Below are positions 24,111-33,773 of a DNA stretch of 64,000 nt, one piece after another; positions within the stretch are counted from its first letter, which is position 1; each line of letters begins with the position of its first letter. The notes beneath the pieces were generated by a model, which was given only the letters and a program-made list of their open reading frames with translations, had not been told where the DNA came from and did not search any database. The translations under genes were made by a program, and so were the position numbers. This DNA comes from Zopfochytrium polystomum (Eukaryota > Chytridiomycota > Chytridiomycetes > Chytridiales > Chytridiaceae). The DNA is taken from contig JAIVFJ010000208.1 of assembly GCA_025765615.1 (NCBI GenBank), positions 49,019 to 113,018 of the forward strand, written 5' to 3'.

Positions 24111-25572
24111 GCCGTTTTTCTTCCCGCAAAAAGGCCAGAATCGAAAAACAGGTCGGGACCTGTATTTCGCCTTTGGTTTGGGACATTTGACCGTTGTTTG
24201 ACTGCCCGCTCTGCACCGATCTCCGATCACAAGACAGCTGTATGCACGTCCAAGTTGCGTGGTCAAGACTGGTTGGACGAGCTTCGCAGGGGGCATAAGG
24301 ATCGCATTCACAATGCTCTTCGCATGGACATAGAAACGTTTGAGTTAAGTCCCATTCACCTCATTGAGGTCGTTCCTGTCCCGCTCTGATCCAATCTCTG
24401 CGATCCACCCATGGTCACAGCCGTCTCACAAAGCTTCTCGTGGCGACAGGGAAGCTCCCAAGTACTCGTTACATGTCCCACGATGAACAGCTCGCGATTT
24501 TCCTTTACACTTGCTCTGGAAACGTTTCGTCGAGGATTGTCCGCGAGCGCTTCCAGCGAAGTGCTGACACTGTCAGTCGTTCCTTCAAGGGCGTCATCCG
24601 TGCGCTTGTTTCGCTGAAGAAACGCTACTTGAAACTTCCTGTCGTTGGAGTCAGATCCACTACCCCTACTGAGATCCGCCGAGATCGCAAACTTTACCCA
24701 TACTTCAAAGATTGCATTGGTTTGACTGTGTCATGATCTGCCTTTTAATCCAACCCTTTCCTCAGGTGCGATCGACGGATCACACATCTCTGCGGCCGTT
24801 CTGGAAACTCAATCAATTGCTTGGCGGAATCGGAAGGGTACACTCAGCCAGAATGTACTCGCTGTCTGCGGCTTTGACATGCGATTTCAGTACATACTGG
24901 CTGGATGGGAGGGAAGCGCTCATGACAGTAAGGTACTGTTGTTGATGAATTGCACGATCATCTGAACAGTCTCGAAAAGGTCCTTTCAAACGCGTTGGAA
25001 TTGGGGTTTTCTGTCCCTCCAGGAAAATACTACTTAGCTGATGCTGGCTACGCGCTGTCCAGCCAGTTTCTCGTTCCATATCGAGGTGTCCGTTACCACT
25101 TGAAAGAATTTGCACAAGGAAACTTGAGGTGTGTTGCTTCTGCTTCTTTGCATTTCTCTTCTGCGATCCTCTCCCCATTCACCTCCGGCACACATTATTT
25201 TCTCACTAAATGTTCTCGACCGCCCACAGGCCTTCAGGTCCAAAGGAGCTGTTCAACCTCCGCCATGCTTCTGCAAGAAACGTCATTGAGAGGATCTTTG
25301 GAGCCTTGAAGAAACGCTTTCCTATGCTCTCCAACATGAAGCCTTTCCCAATCGAAGTGCAAGTGGATTTGGTTACTGCGCTTGCAATTTTGTTCAACTT
25401 CATTCGGGAGGAGGGAAAGTCTGATAGCTTCGACGATTCTGTTGATGACGAATTGTCGGATTCACCAGATGATGACACAGGTGTGGCAGATGACCGAGGG
25501 GCTGGGGCTTTTCGCGACAAGATAGCCATGCAGATGTGGAATGATTATGTCGCTTTTCGTGCTTTGCGTTGA
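24015..25572 (+). CDS. Harbinger DDE transposase (with one apparent frameshift)
   Basis: Endonuclease of the PIF/Harbinger (DDE_4) class. Exons: an opening exon to 24355 (RGQDWLDELRRGHK.., joining as ETF-D-RLTKLL), 24405-24716, 24766-25126 and 25230-25572. Catalytic positions are visible: D in GAIDGSH, D in YYLADAGYALSS, E in ARNVIERIFGALKKRFP. Other family marks are LAGWEGSAHDSK and FLYTCSGNVSSR. Around 24930-24942 the frame ends in a stop (VLLLMNCTII) while the next frame continues TVVDELHDHLNSLEKV, so one base appears to be missing. No intron fits there. The start codon is not resolved; an upstream ATG at 23896 in another frame may belong to a first exon. The acidic C-terminus ends MWNDYVAFRALR. 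Confidence 0.85.
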
Positions 25573-25608
25573 GACCAGTTTTATTGATCAATAAAAAGCT
25601 CCATGACT

Positions 25609-27043
25609 TCAATGCTTTTGCTTCACCAAGTGCTTGATGAAGCCCACGCGAACACGATCATCTTGGAACGAGAGAAACAAGTCGGCATTTACTGGGTTAC
25701 TCGCAAAAATCTCACTAGCAACAAAAATGTCTTCCATACGAAGGAACTCATTCAGAGGGTCGACATCATCTGATCGAACCAGAGAATTGAGCAGACCGCC
25801 AGCTTGCATGATGTTGTTCATCCGCATCACTGCTGCCGAGGGTGGCATGGGGGGTAAGGGTGGAGGAGCAGGGATAGGGTTTGCAGCTAGGTCAGCGATG
25901 GATTGTCCCAACTTGTCAAGTGAGCCCTGCCATGCGATAGTTGCTTGTGAAGCCGATCCTTGGCCTTTGGCATGTGATCGCTTTGGCCGCATCCCAACAC
26001 CAATGGACTCGTCAGGCGACGCAGCTCTTTGTTTCTGTGAGACCCTGGTTGCTAGAGCTGGTGCAGGTGATGGCGAAGTCGATGCTGCTGAGGGTGTTGT
26101 TCGATCAGTGTTGAGAGCAAACGGAATTTCGTCAGCAGTCTCGTCCTCACTGCTGTCATTGTCATTGCTGTTGCCCTCTTCGTTCAAAGAAAGCGTGTCG
26201 TCTGTTAGAGCCTCTGACAATCCACTGGCATCAGCTTCCACCTCGTTTGCAGTTTGACTGCGTGCTGAAGATGCCCTCTTTGCCGAAGAGCTTTTTGCAA
26301 AACGTCCACTTGCAGCAGTCTTTTCAAATATCGACTTCAGCACGGGATAGTCAGGGCAACCAAGAGCCCTTAGGTCTTTGTACATCGGACGGGAGCCTTT
26401 TGGTTGAGCCTGAGAAGAGTAAAAGGTATGCAATCAGAAGAAAAGCCAATGAGAAGGACGAACAAGAGGGCAAATCTAGGAATACCCACCGCTACGAATG
26501 CGTCGAAAACGACGTCGTCGACCAAAGGTTTGAAAGACTGCTCACTCCAGCCCCACCCACTCAAACCCTTCATCTTCTGGATTGCCTCCCACCTGAAGCA
26601 AAGCATACAATGAGATCGACGGGTCCCAGGTCGCAAGTTGATGAACTCAGTCAAACAGCTCACCTCCTCTTCTCAACATAGTACCGAGACTTAAGCGGCT
26701 GAATGGCCACTGCCATCTTAAATCGACGGATGAACGACGCCTGTGCTTTCTTCCAGGCCTCCGGCTTCAAACTTCCCCCAGCCCGTTTTCCTTTCTTCGC
26801 CAGGTGCTGCAACGTCTTCAACAGAAAGGAAGCTCTTTCACGTGTCCAGGTCATTTGCTCATGCAAAGGGCGATCGGTTTTCTCTCCATTGTCGCTGAAG
26901 GCATCGTCGCTGAGGGTAGTTGCAGTGATGGAGATGGACGACTCGGACGCTGGTACGTCTGGTGAGAAATCTGTTGGTGCAGCAGTTTGGGGAGGATGGG
27001 CTGTCCGCTTTGGCGGCTTCTTGGCAGATGCTTTCCCTCCCAT
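25609..27043 (-). CDS. Harbinger Myb/SANT-like DNA-binding protein
   Basis: Partner protein of the Harbinger nuclease, expected to bind the element ends and bring the nuclease to DNA. Three exons (27043-26664, 26592-26490, 26409-25609) give 427 aa with matching phases. The SANT-like part spans residues of about 75-160: MTWTRERASFLLKTLQHLAK, then AWKKAQASFIRRF, LKSRYYVEKRRWEAIQKMKG and GWGWSEQSFKPL. The rest is Ser/Asp-rich and disordered, with a Pro-rich run (PAPPPLPPMPPS) and a helical C-terminus. Gene end faces that of the transposase, only 36 nt away. No lesion is visible. Confidence 0.87.
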
Positions 27044-27199
27044 TTTGGCAAAAACAGAAACCAAATCTCAATCAAGGCAGAGACCTTGTACACAGGTTGA
27101 ATCATCATTCAGATGCGATCTGCGATAATATGGAGAGAAACAGAAACTGAATCGGGAAGGACAAAATTTTGGTTCAGAATCACGCCTTGATATTTTTTT

Positions 27200-27215
27200 G
27201 GCGCCGAGCGAGGCC
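27200..27215 (-). repeat. Right terminal inverted repeat of the Harbinger element
   Basis: Reverse complement of the left repeat, followed directly by the TAA duplication at 27216-27218. Confidence 0.93.
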
Positions 27216-27291
27216 TAATAAAAAAATCATCAACATCAAAAAAAACACAGGCCCACTTTCCTCCCAGTACAGCCAATATCGCAGCAGGCGA

Positions 27292-28960
27292 ATGCGCCGC
27301 AACGACGCCGCCACCGCCGGCACTCCGCCCAAAGTCTCGGTCGTCGCCACCATTGGCGACCCGGACTCGTCCGCAGCCTCCTCCCGCGTCTTCGTCGCCC
27401 ACCCGATCCTCCGCCGATCGCTCGACGTCCTCCTCGCCGAAGGCGCGCCGGACTACCCCGTGCTCCCCGTCTTCCAGCACACGCGCACGGGCGGCTTCGT
27501 CGACGGCAACAGGAACCCGCCGCTCTCGTTCCAGCGCGGCGACACGCACATGATGAGCAACAACCTCGAGCCGGGACCCGTCGTCCCCGACGTTTGCGTG
27601 CTCCCGCCAAAGCTCGCGCCGGATGCCTCTTGCTTTGTCGTCCGCCTACCCGGTGACATTGAGATTGCGCTCCACAAGTCCATCGAGACCTACCATGACC
27701 TCGCACCGGCATCGACATCGCCTTTTGTTCATGGCTTCAACGGCTTGCCGGGGCTCGGGCCGTGGTCCATCGCCGGGGTGATTCGCATCACCAACAACAA
27801 AAACACAGCGGTTCAGCACGTCAGGGTGTCGCTGGACTTAAGCGCAAGCATGGCGAGCAAACCCCTCGCCAAGGACCTTTATGACACCCCCAGAGGAGTT
27901 GGGCTCGTAGTCGACCCCGGGTTAAGTGCCACCAAGCGCCTTGCGAGATGGCGGTTGTTTGAAGCTCAGCCCCAGCGGTTCCAGATCGAAAGGCTTGTAA
28001 GTCTCCTTCTCCTTTCTCTAAATTTGAAAGGTTAACTGAGTTCTCAATTACAATCAGGGTCCGCGAGAGTCCTTCTGTGCCTCGTTCCGATACCAGTTTA
28101 CCCAAGTCTATCCACCATCCATTGACCTCATAGCTTTGAACCTGAACGAATCGGCAACTAACACGCAGTACAGGCTGGCGGTGGAAGTCGCTCTCCCGAA
28201 TAGAGGCTTCTTCAGCGACGACACCGTGGTCTCCCTCGTGAAAGACATCCCCGTTTATATGTATTCGAAACCGCAAATTGCCGAGGTGCTCCAGAGCGCG
28301 CTGAGGAAGCGTGTTGAAACGATGCATGCGAGGGCTCCAGAGTTTCCATGGAGACTGTCGCTTGCGCACAGCCACCTGACCCCCACCGACATCGCCTTCA
28401 TCGACATCACAGTCGGGGCGCTTCACGGAACGTCCACCCTTCCAGAAATCACCGCCGTCACCGTGGAGATTGTCGAAGTCATCGGGTACCTCCACGGCGA
28501 GCTCAAAATGGACAGAAGCAAACGGGTTCGCACGCACGGAACCCAAAAGGTGTGCGAGCGCGACAAGTTTGCACCTTCTTGGACCCGCGACGACTCTCCG
28601 CAACTGCCGGACACCGCCGCCTCGCAGACCGCCTTGCTTCGCTTCGCGACTCCGCCGCTTGTGGCCGACCGCCGCGAAGCGGTCCGCATCCCGCTCTCGG
28701 CAAAACAGGATCCCCAGTACCCCGCGTCCTGCATGAACCCGGACGGGCGGTGGCACGACGTGGTCATTGCGCACGATCTGCGTGTTGTCCTGCACGTTTT
28801 GGACGAGAAACGGCGCGTCGTGGAGATCGAGGGTGTTATGGCGGTTTCGGTGCTTGGCGTGCGGAGGGAGGAGCTTGTACGTCTCGTTGACGCATATCCG
28901 GGGCTGCTTGAGGACGCGCCGATGAATGACGCGACCGAGGATCCGCCTGCCTTGTTTTAG
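27292..28960 (+). CDS. Arrestin-like protein, copy B
   Basis: Intact two-exon gene (27292-27996, 28058-28960), 535 aa. I infer an arrestin-like fold from two beta-rich halves. The first half has WSIAGVIRITNNKNTAVQ, like the arrestin N-domain strand pattern. The second half has YSKPQIAEVLQ, FPWRLSLAHSHLTPTDIAFI and ITAVTVEIVEVIGYL, like the C-domain. Family hallmarks are GDPDSSAASSRVFVAHPILR at the N-terminus, VFQHTRTGGFVDG, HGFNGLPGLGPWSIAG, LNLNESATN, SCMNPDGRWHD and LVRLVDAYPGLLEDAP. Arrestins serve as cytoplasmic adaptors for membrane proteins. Relative to the others it has a divergent stretch (KDLYDTPRGVGLVVDPG) and a shorter linker before SWTRDDSPQLPD. The Harbinger element ends only 76 bp before its ATG, so its promoter is displaced by 3.3 kb. 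Confidence 0.85.
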
Positions 28961-29429
28961 TTGGACGTTTATTGTTTCGCCCTTGTTTTGCTCCAGTGAA
29001 GGGGGGCTGCCGCGCTGGCTGCAGCTCGCCCTGCAGGCGACCTTCAAACTACTATCACCCCAAACTTGTTTGTATTGTTCGCCAACCATGGTTTTATTCG
29101 TCGTCTTCTAGATTTTGCCCTACAACACTTACGCTTGTCTTTCAGGCTCATAAGAGCTTCACAATAGCATGGTTTTGGCGCGTGTTGGCATAATTCATTG
29201 GCGTCTGATTGTGCAAACACCTTGCGTCAGCCCTAACCCTGACGACGTCCACATGAGCAAGCGAGCAAGCTCCTTAGAGCGACATGGAGAAGGTTGATTG
29301 TTCACATACAAATAGGACTGCCCAATGGTGACCACGGGATGATGAACGAAGATTTGTTCAGGCTCAATATGACGGCGGGCATGACTCGCCTTGACGTGCA
29401 AAACGATAACTTCCCAGGTTGTTGGTCAC

Positions 29430-29461
<32 letters not shown>

Positions 29462-29750
29462 AAACGTCAGACTCGTTCAGTATTTTGGTATTAATATTTG
29501 AATGTTCGAACCCAACCGGGAAAGCCCAAGTTTCCCGCCCCCATTTGGCAGAAGTGCCAAGCGGAAAGCCCAGTCAGACAGACTTTTGCAGGGAGGGGCA
29601 CAGTTGTCAACAGGCGGACAACAGACAGTCCCTCCCGCGAGTGCCTTTTTTGGACAAATTAGAGCAACAGAAAAAAAGAAAAAACAAAAATAAAAAAGAA
29701 AATCATCAAACAAATCACAGGAATCCTTTTTTCACACCCGCAGGAACTGA
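28961..29750. other. Intergenic with a poly(A) run
   Basis: Spacer between copies B and C. A run of about 28 A lies at 29433-29460. The right part (29480-29750) is the promoter of copy C and resembles the sequence split by the Harbinger element upstream of copy B. Confidence 0.5.
29433..29460 (+). repeat. Poly(A) tract
   Basis: About 28 consecutive A bases; possibly the tail of an inserted cDNA-like copy, but no source gene is visible to its left. Confidence 0.85.
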
Positions 29751-31458
29751 ATGGGCAGCAACGACGCCGAAGCCTCCGGCACCGCCGCCGCCTCGGCCAC
29801 AAGGCCCAAAGTCTCGGTCGTCGCCACCATCGGCGACCCCGACTCGGCCACAGCCTCCTCCCGCGTCTTCGCCGCCCACCCGATCCTCCGCCGATCCCTC
29901 GATACCCTCTTCACCCAAGGCGCGCCCGACTACCCCGTGCTCCCGGTCTTCCAGCACACACGCACCGGCGGCTTCGTCGACGGCGCCAGGAACCCGCTTC
30001 TCTCGTTCCAGCGGGGTGGCGACGCGCGCATGCTGAGCAACAACCTCGAGCCGGTACCCGTCGTGCCAGAAGTCGTCGTGCTGCCGCCCAAGCTCGCGCC
30101 GGACTACTCTAGCTTTGTCGTTCGCCTCTTCGGCGACCTCGAGATCGCGCTCCACAGGTCCCTCGAGTCCTACCACGACCTCGCACCGGCGTCGACATCG
30201 CCTTTTGTCCACGGCTTCAACGGCTTGCCGGGGCTCGGGCCCTGGTCCATTGCCGGGGTGCTCCGCGTCACAAACAACAAAGACACAGTGCTCGAGCGGA
30301 TCAAGGTGACACTGGACTTTACGGCGAACATGGCCTGCAAGCATTTGGTCAAGGCTGAGCTGGAAAATTTCACTGACGTAAGCACTGGTCTAGTCACGAA
30401 GCGTCTTCAGAGATGGCGCCTGTTTGAGGTCAAGCCCCACGAGATTCAGATCGAAAGGCTGGTGGGTATCTCTATTCTACTCCTTTATGATCTAATCAAT
30501 CGAAAAGGGACCACGGGAGTCATTCTATGCATCATTCCGGTACCAGTTAACTCAAGTCTATCCTCCATCTGTCGACCTCATAGCTTTGAATCTGAACGAA
30601 TCCGCCACAAATACCTACTACAAGATGATGGTCACTGTCATTGTTCCGAAAGAAGGTTTCTTCAAGGAAAGCAAGGTCCTCTCCCTCACCAAAGACATCC
30701 CGGTTCACCTGTACTCGAAGCAGCAAATCGCCGAGGTCCTCCAGGCCGCCACCAGAAGGGTCGAAACGCTGCACGCGCGAAAGATGGAGTTTCCGTGGAA
30801 GCTGTCGCTCGTGCACAGTGTCCTGGCCCCGTCCGAGACCACCTTCTTGGACATTACAGTCGGCGCTCTCCCGGGAACGTCGGCGTTCCCAGAGATCGCC
30901 GTCGTCACCGTCGAGATCGTCGAAGTCATTGGGTACCTCCGTGGAGAGTCCAAGTTCGACGCGAGCAAGCAGGTCCGCACGCACGCGACCCAAAAGGTCT
31001 GCGAGCGATACAAGTTTGCCGTGTCGACGTCTCCCGCTTCCTCGGCCGCTCCGGCGATCGCCCCGCTTCTGCTGTCGTGGACCCGCGACGACACCCCGCA
31101 GCTGCCGGACACCCTCGCGTCGCAGTCCGCCACGCTGCGCTTCTTCACCCCGCCTCTGGCAACTACCCTACGCGACGCCGTCCGCGCGTCGCCCGCCGCA
31201 AAGCAAGACCCGCAGTACCCGGCTTCGTGCATGAATCCGGACGGACGGTGGCACGACGCAGTCATCGCGCACGACCTGCGCGTTGTCCTGCACGTTTTGG
31301 ACGAGAAGCGTCGCGTCGTGGAGGTCGAAAGTGTTGTGGCCGTATCGGTGATTGGCGTGCCGAGAGAGGAGCTTGTCCGGCTGGTGGACGCGTATCCGGG
31401 GTTGTTGGATGACGTGCCGATCAATGACGGAGACGAGGAACTTCCAACCGTATTTTAG
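29751..31458 (+). CDS. Arrestin-like protein, copy C
   Basis: Intact two-exon gene (29751-30461, 30508-31458), 553 aa, head-to-tail with copy B. It has all family blocks: IGDPDSATASSRVFAAHPIL, YPVLPVFQHTRTGGFVDG, GFNGLPGLGPWSIAGVLRVT, LDFTANMACKHLVKAEL, then in exon 2 YPPSVDLIALNLNESATN, FPWKLSLVHSVLAPSETTFL, HATQKVCERYKF, SWTRDDTPQLPDT and PASCMNPDGRWHD. The C-terminus is INDGDEELPTVF, shared with copy A. The intron (46 nt) starts GTGGGT and ends AAAAG. A cytoplasmic adaptor role is inferred from the fold only. No PPxY or recognisable clathrin box is present. Confidence 0.87.
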
Positions 31459-31534
31459 GTGAACTGCTTCTGCCGGGGGTTGAACAGCGAGGATTAAGCT
31501 GCAATAAAGCCGTCGTCCTTTGCTGTCAGCCTCC

Positions 31535-31639
31535 GTTTTGTCCGTTTTGGACGACAGGACAGGATGTCAAGGCGGTTTCATGTCAAGACGGTTTTTCGGT
31601 GAGTTGGGGGTGCCGAGGGACGAGTTTGCGGGGGCGGTC
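31535..31639 (+). pseudogene. Decayed C-terminal fragment of an arrestin-like gene
   Basis: VLSVLDDRTG and GELGVPRDEFAGAV correspond to VLHVLDEKRR and SVIGVPREELVRLV of the intact copies. It follows copy C by about 75 nt, so it looks like the remains of a neighbouring duplicate. Confidence 0.6.
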
Positions 31640-31919
31640 TCTCCTGCGGTAGTGTCCTTTGGGAGACCTGGTGATGCCCCTACCCATGGCAACCACTCCC
31701 GCGTTGTAAGATTCCAGCGACCGAGAGTGTCGTTCTGTTTTTCCTCCTCCAAATTTCTTATCACTGGTATTTTACACACGCAACCCAGGTCCAGTTTCAA
31801 ACCCGAAACTAGAGGCACGCTGAAATGTGATTGCCAATTTTGTGGGTGCGTCGTCCGCGGAACAAAAGAAAGACACCACACCCAAAAAGGCGAGGCGTTT
31901 TCCGTCCGAAATCAAACTG
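31640..31919. other. Promoter side of Trp-Trp repeat copy 3
   Basis: Nothing beyond short shadows. The frame of the following gene is open upstream to 31827, but there is no ATG before 31920. Confidence 0.35.
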
Positions 31920-33392
31920 ATGAGCCGAAAAATTCAATACAAAAACACAAGAAGTGTGATGAGGCGCAGCAGCAGTCACGCTACTGCTACTCCTCCTCCT
32001 CCCACAAGCGATCTCCACGGCGTTACGCTTCTGCCCCCCGACGCCGTCCACGCCATCTGCCGCTCGCTCGTCGCCTCGAAAGCTGCAAGAGCCGCTTTCT
32101 ACCTCGCCACCCTCTTCCGCCTGCCCCTCCTCCAAGCCGAGACCTACCGCGGCCTGCGCAGATTCGAGTTCGACGCCGCAACCCGCGTCGGCTGCACCGA
32201 GCTCCTGGACCTCCTCCTCCGCTACTGCCGAGCCACCGGCGCCCGCCCGCGGTACGTCAACGCCAACGTGATCAGCGACGCCGCCCGCCGCGGCCGACTC
32301 CCCGTGGTGCACTGGTGGGGCGCATCGGGCTTGCCGCTTTGCAACCTCGATCCGACCAGCATCGTGCACGCCGCCTGCGAGGGCGGCCATGTTGACATAC
32401 TCCGCTGGTGCCTGGACGTCGCCGAGTACCCGCGCTCTGCGTTCTACTCTACGTGCGTGTACGTCGCCTCCCGCGGCGGGCACACGTACGTTCTGGACTG
32501 GTGGCGCGACAACGGGTTCGAACTCGAAGATGGCGATCCGATGGACGCCGCGAGCGACGCGGGACGCATCAACGTGCTCGAATGGTGGAGGTCCCGATCG
32601 GGCCTGCGCGACTTAAAGTACTCGTCGTCCGCGATGGAGACGGCGAGCGCAAAGGGGCGGGTGGCGGTGCTGCAGTGGTGGAAGGACAGCGGTCTGGAGC
32701 TGCGGTATGACGGGAAAGCTATGCTGCGCGCGAGCGAGAACGGCCAGATCGCGGCCTTGGAGTGGTGGAGGGACAGCGGCCTGGAGATTGTGTTTGCACC
32801 CGAGGATGAGTGCGCGGCGATGGATGCGGCCAGCGGCGAGGGGCGTCTTTCGATCCTGGATTTTTGGAGGTCGTCGGGGCTGCCGGTCAAGTGCTCTGAG
32901 AGGGCGGTGGACAAGGCGAGCGAGCGAGGCCTCGTCGAAGTGCTGCAGTGGTGGAAAGCGTCGGGGCTGGAGCTCAAGTACTCGGCCGCGGCGATCAACA
33001 GGACGACTCATCTGGTCGTTCTGCAGTGGTGGAAAGACAGCAGTTTTGAGCTCAAGTACTCTTGCGATGCCATGGATCGCGCCAGCATGTTCGGCAATCT
33101 TGAGCTGCTGCAATGGTGGCTTGAGAGCGGGCTCGAGTTGAAGTACTCGTCACTTTCCATGGAGCTGGCGCAGTCAGAAGAGATACGGCTCTGGTGGAAA
33201 GAGTGTGGGCTCCCGATAGCGTTCACGGATGCCCATACGGATCTCTCTGGGCTCAAAGGAAAGGTCACACGAGTGCAGCAAAGCAGCAACGGGTTCGAGA
33301 TATGGTTCATACCGCGAGAAAGGGGAAGCAGCGAGCTGCTGAAAACTTCCGACGTGCTGGAAAAGTCAGTGAACCCGATTGGAGGAAAATAG
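31920..33392 (+). CDS. Trp-Trp ankyrin-like repeat protein, copy 3 (intact)
   Basis: The undamaged member of the family: single exon, 490 aa from ATG 31920 (477 aa if ATG 31959 is used). After a Ser/Pro-rich start comes an F-box-like segment (LLPPDAVHAICRSLVASKAA, then FRLPLLQAETYRGLRRFEF). About eleven repeats of some 28 residues follow, with cores VVHWWGASGLPL, VLDWWRDNGFEL, VLQWWKDSGLELRY, ALEWWRDSGLEI, VLQWWKASGLELKYS, LLQWWLESGLELKYS and RLWWKECGLPI. Each unit pairs a helix AMxxASxxG with a helix VLxWWxxSG and a short LxLKYS turn, which is the ankyrin layout. Not to be confused with the WW domain. Function is unknown; F-box-plus-repeat proteins often select substrates for ubiquitin ligases, but that is only analogy. 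Confidence 0.85.
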   Translation: MSRKIQYKNTRSVMRRSSSHATATPPPPTSDLHGVTLLPPDAVHAICRSLVASKAARAAFYLATLFRLPLLQAETYRGLRRFEFDAATRVGCTELLDLLLRYCRATGARPRYVNANVISDAARRGRLPVVHWWGASGLPLCNLDPTSIVHAACEGGHVDILRWCLDVAEYPRSAFYSTCVYVASRGGHTYVLDWWRDNGFELEDGDPMDAASDAGRINVLEWWRSRSGLRDLKYSSSAMETASAKGRVAVLQWWKDSGLELRYDGKAMLRASENGQIAALEWWRDSGLEIVFAPEDECAAMDAASGEGRLSILDFWRSSGLPVKCSERAVDKASERGLVEVLQWWKASGLELKYSAAAINRTTHLVVLQWWKDSSFELKYSCDAMDRASMFGNLELLQWWLESGLELKYSSLSMELAQSEEIRLWWKECGLPIAFTDAHTDLSGLKGKVTRVQQSSNGFEIWFIPRERGSSELLKTSDVLEKSVNPIGGK

Positions 33393-33445
33393 ACTTTGCC
33401 CTGTGAAACACCCAACCATTTGAGCACTTGAGCCATTCGCCGCTC

Positions 33446-33622
33446 ACAGCACACGACCTCCTCTCCATTCTGCACGTTTTGGACGAGAAGCGGCAGGTTG
33501 TTGTGGTGGCTTCCGCGATTGGTGTGCCGAGGGAGGTGCTTGTGCGACTCTTGGACGCGCATCAGGGGCTGTTGGAGGAAGCACCCATCAATGACGGAGA
33601 CGAAGAGCTGCCGACCGCGTTT
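33446..33622 (+). pseudogene. C-terminal fragment of an arrestin-like gene
   Basis: Starts at TAHDLLSILHVLDEKRQ and ends INDGDEELPTAF, matching the last 60 residues of copies A and C, but the stop codon is lost (frame runs on into unrelated sequence). It sits 53 nt downstream of the Trp-Trp repeat copy 3. Confidence 0.8.
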
Positions 33623-33773
33623 TCGGGATCTTCGTGTCAACGGCTCAATAGTGAGAAATCACAGAAAGTTCAAAAAAAAAGTATCTCTTTCAATCACCGG
33701 CACATCAGGCTAGCCCCCACCGCAACAAAAAGTTTGGGACGGGCTTCACAGCTTCCCCACACCTCCACTTTCC

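Larger units (their letters stand above)
23867..27215. mobile_element. PIF/Harbinger DNA transposon, 3349 bp
   Basis: Complete element with 16-bp perfect terminal inverted repeats (GGCCTCGCTCGGCGCC at the left; its reverse complement at the right) and a 3-bp TAA target duplication (23864-23866 and 27216-27218), the size and sequence typical of PIF/Harbinger. It carries the usual pair of genes, a DDE nuclease (plus) and a Myb/SANT-like DNA-binding protein (minus), convergent in the middle. The near-identity of the ends suggests a fairly recent insertion. Confidence 0.93.

Noticed and set aside
27821..29089. Long minus-strand open frame (422 codons) over arrestin copy B
   Set aside because: It is the antisense shadow of exon 2; the plus frame carries the family blocks and splices correctly.
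31920..33392. Reading the Trp-Trp repeats as WW domains (which would bind the PPPY motifs)
   Set aside because: WW domains have two Trp about 20 residues apart in a beta-sheet; here the Trp are adjacent in a helical 28-residue ankyrin-like unit.
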